Of a stretch of DNA of 17,664 nt, positions 6,651 through 13,030 are shown one piece after another. Each line of letters starts with the position of its first letter. Within the stretch, counting starts at the first letter, position 1. The translations under genes were made by a program, and so were the position numbers. This DNA comes from Peptococcaceae bacterium (GTDB taxonomy: Bacteria; Bacillota; Peptococcia; DRI-13; UBA5745), in assembly GCA_031264885.1 (NCBI GenBank), contig JAISDM010000075.1, forward strand, positions 1-17,664. Direction: 5' to 3'. The notes beneath the pieces are model-generated. The model saw only the letters and a list, made by a program, of their open reading frames with translations. It made no database searches and was not told the DNA's origin.

Positions 6651-7538
6651 CTAAAACTCCGCCCGGTGCTTCTCCAGTATAATCTCCGGATGATAAGAAA
6701 GCTTCGAGCGCCGCAGCCCGGGATTGTCCATATCCTCCTCCCGGTTCACATAGGTGTATCCGCTCAAATGATTGACCGCGAACTCGTGATTCATCATGGA
6801 ATAAGCTCCGTGCAGCTCCCGGTCGGCTTTTTCGATGTGTGTGCAGAAAGTATTGCTGTTGAGCCGCTCCCCCATGGTATAAGCCACCACCTTGCCGTTG
6901 GACCGGAGTACCCCGCCTTCCAAACCCAGCGCCTCAAAATAATCGAAAGCCTTTTGTATGGCGGTTTTCTCGTGACTCAGGCCGCTGGGATCCCGTTTCA
7001 TATTCTCCTCCTCCCAATGGTCGTTCATATCCCTGCACTCCTGTAGATTCCCCAGAGTCAAAGCCTCGTAGCTCCAATCGTTTTCCCGGATAAAACGGTT
7101 GATGTGATTCCGTTTGGGCTGAAATTTGCTCCCCTTGAGCTCAATGAGATCCGACACCCGATAGATGTAGTCCCAGAATCCCCGGACCGGCTTAACCTCA
7201 AACCCGTCCGGCGCCCAATCCCCTATGACCGCCAGCTTATTCTCCGTCAAGCCGCTCAGCACAAACCTGTATCCCGCTTCCCGCGCGTCCTCCGCCAGCA
7301 GCTCCAGCGCCTCCCGGAAGTCCCCCCTGCCCGCCGGATAGGAATAGGTAGGCTGCGCCTCCGCCGCGCGATTCTTTATGAGATAAAAATCCTTATATCG
7401 GGCGATTTTCGTTCCAAAAACTCCCCCCCAGATGAACAAATTGCCAAAGGTATATTCACAGCCTTGATAATCCGAGCTTCGGAGCAGATCCAAAACCCAT
7501 TCCCGATCCGGCAGCCCCGGATTTTTGAATTCAATCAC
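6651..7538 (-). CDS. DUF2156 domain protein (phosphatidylglycerol lysyltransferase C-terminal-like)
   Basis: This 295-residue soluble protein belongs to the stand-alone DUF2156 group (COG4866). It has a GNAT-like double fold related to the aminoacyl-transferase domain of MprF but lacks MprF's membrane flippase part. Visible signatures are YIYRVSDLIELKGSKFQPKR (124-143) followed by NHINRF, then FCTHIEKADRELHGAYSMMN (231-250), and YVNREEDMDNPGLRRSKLSY (263-282), matching the conserved NREED..G.RR.K.SY ending. The start is GTG at 7538, with AAAGGAG inside the end of the upstream gene (about 13 nt spacing); the upstream stop is only 10 nt away, so the two are probably co-translated. The donor and acceptor are unknown; an aminoacyl-tRNA-dependent transfer is the family expectation, not something seen here. 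Confidence 0.85.
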   Translation of the reverse strand: MIEFKNPGLPDREWVLDLLRSSDYQGCEYTFGNLFIWGGVFGTKIARYKDFYLIKNRAAEAQPTYSYPAGRGDFREALELLAEDAREAGYRFVLSGLTENKLAVIGDWAPDGFEVKPVRGFWDYIYRVSDLIELKGSKFQPKRNHINRFIRENDWSYEALTLGNLQECRDMNDHWEEENMKRDPSGLSHEKTAIQKAFDYFEALGLEGGVLRSNGKVVAYTMGERLNSNTFCTHIEKADRELHGAYSMMNHEFAVNHLSGYTYVNREEDMDNPGLRRSKLSYHPEIILEKHRAEF

Positions 7539-7548
7539 AGTTTGTGTG

Positions 7549-8187
7549 TCACTCCTTTATCAACGATAAAATAGACTCTACAGGCAGCTGCGTCGCCACA
7601 TAAATCATTTCCACATTAAATCCCGCTTTCCACAGGCTCCGCACCACGTTGGAAGCCTTACTTTTTTCCCCGGTCAAAAGCCCCTGGATTTCGCTCTCTT
7701 TCCGCGCTTGCGTCACTTGAGCCTTGGACGCCCGGTAAGTTTCATAACATTGCTCAATGGGCCCGCTCAAGGCGCCCATATCGATTTTGTCCATCAGCCC
7801 GGCCTTCTCACAGCGTTCCAGGGATTCCTTCAATTCCATCAGAAGCAGCTTTATTTTGCCCGTCATCAACTGAGCGTCTCTGCGGGCCGCAAACGCCTCG
7901 CCGGACAGCCCCGTGGACCGAAACACCAATTCTTCATCCATGCCCATGCTCAGCAAATTCCACGCCAAATTGAACGCCTTGCTTTCTTCGCCTTCCATCC
8001 AGCCCTTGATCCAGCCCCCTATCCAGTCCTTTTTCCAGTTTTGGTCAGCGTTTGACACAGACACCATCTCATGTGTGATCTGATTGGCGTCGAGTCCCTC
8101 TTTCCACAGTTTCAGCGCTGTTTGCTCCAAATCGTCTCTCCATTGATTCTCCCAGCTGTTAATCCATCTTTCTTCCATTTCTTCCAC
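7549..8187 (-). CDS. Rpn/YhgA-type C-terminal-tail-like protein without nuclease domain
   Basis: A 212-residue protein that I assign only by resemblance. Two segments look duplicated: GEESKAFNLAWNLLSMGMDE (67-86) continuing to TGLSGEAF, and GEKSKASNVVRSLWKAGFNV (173-192) continuing to QLPVESIL. A weaker third copy begins ALKLWKEGLDANQIT (24-38). This pattern (A..LL..G...E.I...TGLS.E) is the tail of Rpn-family PD-(D/E)XK transposase-nuclease proteins, but the roughly 200-residue nuclease domain is absent. The N-terminal third is Trp-rich (DWIGGWIKGWMEGE, 54-67). Residues 115-165 look helical and may be coiled coil. The frame begins at GTG 8187, overlapping the CoA-transferase gene by 29 nt; ATG 8178 with GGAAG upstream is an equally good start. 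Function is unknown. Confidence 0.7.
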   Translation of the reverse strand: MEEMEERWINSWENQWRDDLEQTALKLWKEGLDANQITHEMVSVSNADQNWKKDWIGGWIKGWMEGEESKAFNLAWNLLSMGMDEELVFRSTGLSGEAFAARRDAQLMTGKIKLLLMELKESLERCEKAGLMDKIDMGALSGPIEQCYETYRASKAQVTQARKESEIQGLLTGEKSKASNVVRSLWKAGFNVEMIYVATQLPVESILSLIKE

Positions 8188-9508
8188 CGACCCATATCTT
8201 CATTTTTTCCGCTTCCCTGACCAAATCCTCCCGGACGTCCGGATGCGCCAGACTGATCAAAAGCTCGGCCCGCTGCCAGGTGGTTTTGCCCTTGAGATCC
8301 GCCGCTCCATATTCCGTAATGACATACTGAACCATGCTTCTGGGCAGCGTAACAGCGCCGCCGGGCGTGAGCCGCGGCACAATGCGGGATCTCTTCTCCC
8401 CGTCCTTTTTCCCTTGAAGCGAAGAGAGGCAAATGATCCCCTTGCCCCCTTTGGAATGAAACGCGGAGTAAATAAAATCCAGCTGCCCTCCGATGCCGCT
8501 GATGTGCCTGGTTCCCACGGATTCGGAACATACCTGCCCAAACAGATCAATCTCAATGGCGTTATTGACCGCCACGAATTTGTCATGGCCGGAAATAACC
8601 TGGAAATCGTTGGTGTAATCCGCGCCATAGCTTGCCACGGCCCTGTTCTGATCCACGAAGTCATACAGTTCCCTGCTGCCCATGGCAAAAGCGAAAGCGA
8701 TCCGCCCTTTGTCGAAGGCTTTGCGGCGCCCGTTCATCACACCCGATTCATACATTTTCATATAAGCGTCCACCAACATTTCCGTGTGACCGCCCAGATC
8801 CCGCAGATCGGATTCGGCGATCATTTCCCCCACCAAATTCGGCATGGCGCCGATTCCCAATTGAACCACGCAGCCATCCTCCAGCAAACTCACCACACGC
8901 GCCGCGATCCCCCGATCCACCTCGTCGGGCGCCGCCGACGGCATTTCGCCGATGGGCCGGTGATCGGTCTCCACCACCATGTCCGCCTGAGAGATATGGA
9001 TGGCTTCCCCATTGCCGCCCAAACAGACCGGAGCGTTTTCGTTCACTTCCAAGATGACCTTCTTCGCTTTGGACGCCAACGCCTCGTGAAAAGAATTGGT
9101 GACGCTGTAATTAAAATAACCGTGCCGGTCCATAGGCGCCGTTTTGACTATAAAAACATCCGGCTCACAGTATGCCGACACCACTTGAGCGCATTCACGG
9201 TACATCGCCGGCGTGTAATGGCACAAATCCTGATCGTGAAGCTGGCGGCTCCCACCGCCAAAGAACCAGTCGTCATACAAGAAATGGGCTTGTTCCGGGT
9301 CGCATGCCGCCGTCTGAGTCACGCCCGGGAAGCAGAGCCCCGACACCCGCACATCCGTAAGCTCATCCTTCCTCTGGGCCAAATACCCGTCCATAAACGT
9401 GGGCGACATCATGAAATGCCCATAAAACACATGATCCCCCGACTTTACGCACGCCGCCGCCTGCCGCGGCGAAACCAGCTTCTCCCGATACCGCGCCTGA
9501 TGATCCAT
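8159..9508 (-). CDS. Acetyl-CoA hydrolase / butyryl-CoA or 4-hydroxybutyrate CoA-transferase family
   Basis: This 449-residue cytoplasmic enzyme of family I CoA-transferases (AbfT/Cat/But group) moves CoA between acyl-CoA and acetate or another acid through a glutamyl-CoA thioester. The catalytic glutamate is E243 in GGHTEM. Other conserved parts are VVQLGIGAMPN (214-224), NNAIEIDLFGQVCSES (315-330) and SGIGGQLDF (337-345); the length fits. The start ATG is preceded by AAGGAAGG with 7 nt spacing. It is the first gene of the - strand series and overlaps the next frame. No butyrate-pathway genes (bcd, etf, hbd) are nearby, so the exact substrate, butyryl- versus 4-hydroxybutyryl- or other acyl-CoA, is left open. 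No good promoter was seen between it and the TraX gene. Confidence 0.9.
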   Translation of the reverse strand: MDHQARYREKLVSPRQAAACVKSGDHVFYGHFMMSPTFMDGYLAQRKDELTDVRVSGLCFPGVTQTAACDPEQAHFLYDDWFFGGGSRQLHDQDLCHYTPAMYRECAQVVSAYCEPDVFIVKTAPMDRHGYFNYSVTNSFHEALASKAKKVILEVNENAPVCLGGNGEAIHISQADMVVETDHRPIGEMPSAAPDEVDRGIAARVVSLLEDGCVVQLGIGAMPNLVGEMIAESDLRDLGGHTEMLVDAYMKMYESGVMNGRRKAFDKGRIAFAFAMGSRELYDFVDQNRAVASYGADYTNDFQVISGHDKFVAVNNAIEIDLFGQVCSESVGTRHISGIGGQLDFIYSAFHSKGGKGIICLSSLQGKKDGEKRSRIVPRLTPGGAVTLPRSMVQYVITEYGAADLKGKTTWQRAELLISLAHPDVREDLVREAEKMKIWVGGRNGRKMD

Positions 9509-9558
9509 CCGGACGCCTTCCTTTCCTTATATCGCTATATCGCTTTCAACCCCAGCCA

Positions 9559-9613
9559 TCATTCCGGGCTGCCCGGCCGCCGTCCAACCGTCATTCCGGG
9601 CTTGTCCCGGAAT
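9559..9613. repeat. REP-like tandem of TCATTCCGGG units
   Basis: The decamer TCATTCCGGG occurs at 9559-9568 and 9591-9600. The second copy forms an 8-bp perfect stem (9593-9600 with 9606-9613) over a CTTGT loop; the first is a decayed version. It resembles the 'CATTCCGGG..CCCGGAAT' palindromic repeats known from many bacteria. It lies between the TraX and CoA-transferase genes and has no T-tract, so a terminator role is doubtful. Confidence 0.65.
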
Positions 9614-9626
9614 CCACTTCCTTCTA

Positions 9627-10289
9627 TCACCACATCCGTATTCTCCACAAAATCAACAAATGCAGCGGATAAAACACATAAAATAAATATTTCATGGAAT
9701 AACCGCGTTTGCCATGATAAAAGCACAGCAAAATCCCCGCGAACAGCGGCCAGTACCAAAGCGGCACGCTGGCGCCCGCCATCGCGTTGTTCAGCCCGCA
9801 CAATAAAGCCGGCGCTATGGCCCTCGCCACGGGATGGGACAAATATCCGGCCAAGAACACCATCATCACGCCCGTCGCGCCATAATCAGTCTCATAGCCA
9901 GGCAAACTGACAGCCGCCAGAATCAGCACCATAACCCCGCAAGCCGCGAACCTGTTCCGCAAATCCCGCCAGGCCCATAACAGAAGCAGCCCGCCCAGCA
10001 GCGTAAACATTACATTCCCTGGTTCATAAAAATACAATTGAAAAGGAATCTCGGCAACCAGGGCAAAAATCAACAGCCGTCCGGCGTAACGCTTTATATC
10101 ATGAGTTTGCCGGAAGCCTTCCCCAACAAAATAGCACATAAGCGGCATCGTCAAACGCCCGACGCACCGCATCCACAACGAACCCGGATAGAACCCCCAG
10201 CCGATATGATCCAGAAGCATCGCCGCGATGGCGAGAAATTTTAATGTAAATCTATCAACGCCCAGTTGTTTGATCTTCATAATATCCAT
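9627..10289 (-). CDS. TraX family membrane protein
   Basis: This is a polytopic inner-membrane protein of about 220 residues. The TraX family (PF05857) was named for the F-plasmid pilin N-acetylase but is widespread on Bacillota chromosomes with unproven roles. Signatures seen are LKFLAIAAMLLDHIG, VGRLTMPLMCYFVGEGFRQT, and RLLIFALVAEIPFQLYFY; several further hydrophobic helices follow and it ends FYPLHLLILW. Three starts compete. GTG 10310 has no Shine-Dalgarno. ATG 10289 has AAGGCGG 11 nt upstream and is used here. ATG 10280 lies about 7 nt past a TATAAT (10288-10293) that has TTGAAT 18 bp further upstream (10312-10317), so a leaderless transcript is possible. No conjugation gene is nearby. 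Confidence 0.85.
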   Translation of the reverse strand: MDIMKIKQLGVDRFTLKFLAIAAMLLDHIGWGFYPGSLWMRCVGRLTMPLMCYFVGEGFRQTHDIKRYAGRLLIFALVAEIPFQLYFYEPGNVMFTLLGGLLLLWAWRDLRNRFAACGVMVLILAAVSLPGYETDYGATGVMMVFLAGYLSHPVARAIAPALLCGLNNAMAGASVPLWYWPLFAGILLCFYHGKRGYSMKYLFYVFYPLHLLILWRIRMW

Positions 10290-10317
10290 TATATCAAAGA
10301 CCGCCTTCACAATTCAA
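10288..10317 (-). promoter_or_regulatory. Possible promoter overlapping the TraX start
   Basis: On the - strand TTGAAT (10312-10317) and a perfect TATAAT (10288-10293) are separated by 18 bp. The expected start site falls at about 10280-10281, on the in-frame ATG at 10280. The -10 box overlaps the alternative ATG 10289, so promoter and longer reading frame exclude each other. Confidence 0.4.
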
Positions 10318-10339
10318 GTCTGCCTGTATGAACGCGTCG

Positions 10340-10729
10340 TCATTCCCCGAGATTCAGGAGTTCATGGCAAATAGGACATTTGCGGTAACTCCCCTGCGGC
10401 TTCCCGGGATGCCCCCCGTTCATCAGTTCCTGACTTTCCCCATACCTGTGGTAATCCATGCACTCACGCTCAAAAGCCTCATTCGGCGAATCCGCGTATT
10501 GAAAAGCAAATTTTTTGATTTTGCCAAAACGAATATCATTTAAATGCATCTTGAGCTTGCTGTGGACATCTGAATCCGACCTGCCCACATACTTCACAAG
10601 AAAAGTTTTATCCCCGTTAAACAGAGCGACACTGCCCAACACATAATTCCCGGGATGCGCCTCCGTAATAACGCAATCGATGTTGTCGGACGTGAAATCG
10701 TGAAAAACGCTGTATGGCGACTCGCTCAT
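10340..10729 (-). CDS. Small GIY-YIG-like protein with C-terminal CxxC
   Basis: This 129-residue protein has a central region resembling a GIY-YIG nuclease core. NYVLG (28-32) stands for the GIY strand, KYVGRSD (46-52) gives YIG plus the catalytic-type Arg50, then SKLKMHL (57-63). A helix with the metal-binding-type glutamate follows: EAFERECMDYH (84-94), E89 best placed. The C-terminus has a CPIC (118-121) that could be half of a zinc site; few other ligands are evident. The start at 10729 is chosen for a perfect AAGGAGG (10736-10742); the longer frame to 10819 runs through the promoter. Function could be DNA cleavage or only binding; assignment is by motif spacing, not close similarity. Confidence 0.65.
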   Translation of the reverse strand: MSESPYSVFHDFTSDNIDCVITEAHPGNYVLGSVALFNGDKTFLVKYVGRSDSDVHSKLKMHLNDIRFGKIKKFAFQYADSPNEAFERECMDYHRYGESQELMNGGHPGKPQGSYRKCPICHELLNLGE

Positions 10730-10778
10730 CCAATTCCTCCTTGACACGCAGTGCTTCTCCCCATGATAATATGAACTA

Positions 10779-10807
10779 AGTATACCAATTTCTCGGGCAA
10801 TTTTCAA
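10779..10807 (-). promoter_or_regulatory. Promoter of the GIY-YIG-like gene
   Basis: On the - strand TTGAAA (10802-10807), a 17-bp spacer and TATACT (10779-10784) match the housekeeping consensus 5/6 in both boxes. Predicted start is near 10772, giving a 5' leader of about 43 nt with AAGGAGG. Confidence 0.7.
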
Positions 10808-10825
10808 TCGGCTATCCAAAATCAG

Positions 10826-10855
10826 TTGACAAAGCCCATCGAGATATGTTTATAT
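10826..10855 (+). promoter_or_regulatory. Probable promoter of the CcbP-like gene
   Basis: A perfect TTGACA (10826-10831) is followed at 18 bp by TTATAT (10850-10855) preceded by TGT, an extended -10 type arrangement; the -10 itself is weak. Its -35 box is 18 bp from that of the divergent promoter at 10779-10807. Confidence 0.5.
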
Positions 10856-10886
10856 CCTGAGTTTTTCATTTGTAGGCGGTGATTTT

Positions 10887-10988
10887 ATGGAATTTATTGA
10901 TTTGAGAGAGGGTGATTTGATTGGACCGCTCAGGAATGAAGAAGTTTATTCAATCATGGAGTATAAAAGAAAAGGATGCCGCGCGTGA
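10887..10988 (+). CDS. Small ORF (33 codons), possible leader peptide
   Basis: This ORF begins ATG with AGGCGG 7 nt upstream and ends at TGA 10986-10988; the product starts MEFIDLREGDLIGPLRNEEV. It is the first translatable frame after the predicted promoter, and its ribosome-binding site is better than that of the calcium-binding gene it overlaps (other frame, from 10921). It could be a leader peptide coupling translation into the downstream gene, or chance. I recognise no family. Confidence 0.35.
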   Translation: MEFIDLREGDLIGPLRNEEVYSIMEYKRKGCRA

Positions 10989-11325
10989 AGAACGGATATT
11001 TATGGAGGCTATCGCAGACGCTAACGATTCGGAAGAACAGGCTATGGGTTGGTATTATTATTTGGATGACAAAATCTCGTTTCCGTTTGCCGCGAAGTGT
11101 ATTGCTGTCGATAAGCGTACCCCCTTGGAATTAGGCGAACAGATAACGGCAGCGCAAATGGCTGGCGAAAAAAATTGTGAACACGACATGTATGTGGAAA
11201 TTTCGTGGAGGGATAAGGTGTTGGCTGTTCCTCTTTCCCAAATAAAACCGCTAAACGCTGACGAAGACACAGTTGAAGCAATAGGTGATTGGCACTATTG
11301 GAAGAATAAGGGATATGCGTTTTAG
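10921..11325 (+). CDS. CcbP-like calcium-binding protein
   Basis: This small acidic cytoplasmic protein (134 residues from TTG 10921; 129 from ATG 10936) matches the CcbP family (Calci_bind_CcbP), first described in the cyanobacterium Anabaena as a Ca2+-sequestering protein in heterocyst control. Signatures from the TTG start are REERIFMEAIADA (22-34), AMGWYYYLDDKISFPF (41-56), AVPLSQIKPL (102-111) and DEDTVEAIGDWHYW (114-127). Nearly the whole length matches my recollection of the family pattern. TTG has GAGAGAGGG 8 nt upstream, but an in-frame TGA directly precedes it; ATG 10936 has AGGA with no spacing. The gene follows its own promoter, overlaps a 33-codon ORF and is followed by a terminator, so it is probably monocistronic. 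Calcium binding is inferred from the family. Confidence 0.8.
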   Translation: MDRSGMKKFIQSWSIKEKDAAREERIFMEAIADANDSEEQAMGWYYYLDDKISFPFAAKCIAVDKRTPLELGEQITAAQMAGEKNCEHDMYVEISWRDKVLAVPLSQIKPLNADEDTVEAIGDWHYWKNKGYAF

Positions 11326-11406
11326 CCAATACACGATTTCATATCTGCGATGTCTTGTCTACGCTAATTTCGGAACCTCTGGACAGATATATTGAGGCTG
11401 ACAGAA

Positions 11407-11457
11407 CTGACGGAACTGACCGGCGCCATTCAGCGGGTCGGATCCGTCAGCTTTTTT
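11407..11457 (+). terminator. Strong intrinsic terminator after the CcbP-like gene
   Basis: The outer stem is CTGACGGA (11407-11414) with TCCGTCAG (11443-11450), with a possible inner GACC/GGTC stem, followed by CTTTTTT. It separates the calcium-binding gene from the surface-protein region. Confidence 0.8.
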
Positions 11458-11526
11458 CGTGCGCGATACCGCTATTTTTGCCGTATTTTTCTACCATAAA
11501 ACAGAATATAGTTTGTCCAGTCGAAT

Positions 11527-11571
11527 CACAAAGAATCCGCGTAACCATTAGGTTTACGCGGATTCTTTGTG
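11527..11571. repeat. 18-bp perfect inverted repeat (orphan hairpin)
   Basis: Arms 11527-11544 and 11554-11571 are perfectly complementary over 18 bp (CACAAAGAATCCGCGTAA) and can extend inward with one bulge. No T-tract follows on either strand, so it is not a standard terminator. A TATAGT at 11507-11512 could be the -10 of a promoter whose transcript would begin just before the hairpin; the matching -35 is poor. It lies 19 bp before the broken start of the SLH reading frame. Confidence 0.75.
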
Positions 11572-11635
11572 CTGCCGGAACGAGGTGTAATCGGGTTCCT
11601 TCACCGACGCCGCCAGCCTGACGTGGAGCAAGGCT

Positions 11636-12979
11636 GTGGTGGGCGCCGCGGCTGAGGCGGGCATCATCGGCGGCTACCCCGACGGCAGCTTCGGGCCCAA
11701 GCGCCCAACCACCCGCGCGGAGGCGGTGGCGATCCTCGACCGCGCGCTGCCAGCGCCGGTTGGGACGGAGGAGACCACCACGACCACGACGGGCGGATCG
11801 AGCGACGGCAGCAGTGAGCCAAGTGGGATACCGGTTCGCTTGACGGGCATTACTGTCGACGGCACACCTCTCGCAAGCTTCAGACCGGGTACACAGGAAG
11901 CGGATATACAGGCTGCCAACAACCCGGCGCTGGTGATGGGGATTCCCTACAATTCGTCTTTGAACGTCGCCTACAGGCAGCCCAGCGGCTCAGGTACATG
12001 GACTGTAGCAGAGAATGGATTCTCTGTGCCGGTACCCGGTTCGGTGGATATTCTCGTTTACAGAAAGAGTGCCGGTACCAATGATTCCCGCCGTGTAACA
12101 TATACGTTGAATCTGGTGCTGAAGTCATCAGGTGAAGGACCACAGTGGTCTGAAATCGAAAGTGTAAAAACCGAAGACAGATCTCAGCCTGCTTTTAATG
12201 TTATTCTGACCAGAGTGGATATCACCATTAAGCCGGAATATTATGGCAAAATCCAATCCATCAGAGTCAAGGGCGCCGACGCCATTAAAATATCGTCCGA
12301 TCCGGAAGTGTGGCGAGCCGGTGTAGAGAATGAAAAGTTCACCGAGGCAGACTTGGTTTATGAGGATATCGTGGTTCAGACTGTTAGCGAAGGCAGTCGA
12401 GATCCTATTGAGATTCCTGGAAATTGGGCCGCGCCTATCACCAAAGTGACGTTGCAAGACCGGTCTCAGCCGTCTGTTAACGTGGACATGACGGAAGTTA
12501 TAGCGACCGTGAACATTCCATCGGGTGGCATGCTGAATGGGATCACTATTAAGAATATACCCGCGACAGATCTAGGGAACAATACCTGGCGCGTGCGGAT
12601 TAACGAAAAATTCACTACAATCACGCCTTCGGAGATTATTGTGAATTATACTCCGCCATCCGGTCCGGTTACCGAGGCACTCATTACCCGGTTCCAGGTC
12701 GTGTATAGCGATATGCTGCCCGGATACCTGATCAATGTGTTTGTGGATCGCGGCGAAGTCGTCAATATTGTAGACATTGTGGTAACGGACGCAACCACGG
12801 GAACGGTTCTCGCTTCTTTAGCCGAAGGAACGTTGACTCAGGCAAGCCGTGTGTCTCAATACGGCAGCGTACTGTCATCAGCGAATGACGATCGGAGCGG
12901 GCAGGTGAGTGTCACCGTGACCACCGCGGCGAAGACCGACACACAAACCATCAACTATAACGAAGATAAGAGTTTTTAA
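11636..12979 (+). CDS. SLH-domain surface protein, apparently 5'-truncated
   Basis: The frame opens after an in-frame TAA (11588-11590) directly within an S-layer homology repeat: SFTDAASLTWSKAVVGAAAE, then AGIIGGYPDGSFGPKRPTTR and AEAVAILDRAL. SLH repeats bind secondary cell-wall polymer. The only starts are GTG 11636 or 11639, inside the repeat, so there is no signal peptide and only part of one SLH repeat; usual proteins carry a signal and three repeats. A Thr/Gly/Ser linker (about 43-62) leads to two homologous extracellular modules, beginning near residues 177 and 271, each with the block DRSQPxxNVxxT. The first 60 or so codons are almost all G or C at third position; later codons are mixed. 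This suggests a recombined or decayed 5' end, possibly a pseudogene. The stop is 51 nt before the next gene. Confidence 0.65.
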   Translation: MVGAAAEAGIIGGYPDGSFGPKRPTTRAEAVAILDRALPAPVGTEETTTTTTGGSSDGSSEPSGIPVRLTGITVDGTPLASFRPGTQEADIQAANNPALVMGIPYNSSLNVAYRQPSGSGTWTVAENGFSVPVPGSVDILVYRKSAGTNDSRRVTYTLNLVLKSSGEGPQWSEIESVKTEDRSQPAFNVILTRVDITIKPEYYGKIQSIRVKGADAIKISSDPEVWRAGVENEKFTEADLVYEDIVVQTVSEGSRDPIEIPGNWAAPITKVTLQDRSQPSVNVDMTEVIATVNIPSGGMLNGITIKNIPATDLGNNTWRVRINEKFTTITPSEIIVNYTPPSGPVTEALITRFQVVYSDMLPGYLINVFVDRGEVVNIVDIVVTDATTGTVLASLAEGTLTQASRVSQYGSVLSSANDDRSGQVSVTVTTAAKTDTQTINYNEDKSF

Positions 12980-13030
12980 TGATTCAAATTAACATAATGC
13001 TTAAAGAAAAAAATAAGGAGGAAAGCAGTA

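Noticed and set aside
6635..6663. 7-bp stem GGCGGAG/CTCCGCC around the DUF2156 stop codon as a terminator
   Set aside because: No T-tract follows on the - strand, so termination cannot be supported; co-transcription with the acetyltransferase gene remains open.
8243..9910. 555-codon + strand frame opposite the CoA-transferase and TraX genes
   Set aside because: It is a long antisense frame produced by the codon bias of two well-supported genes; its product is His/Arg/Pro-rich and domainless and crosses both gene boundaries.
11355..11621. 88-codon + strand frame between the calcium-binding and SLH genes
   Set aside because: It runs through the intrinsic terminator and the 18-bp hairpin and has no ribosome-binding site.
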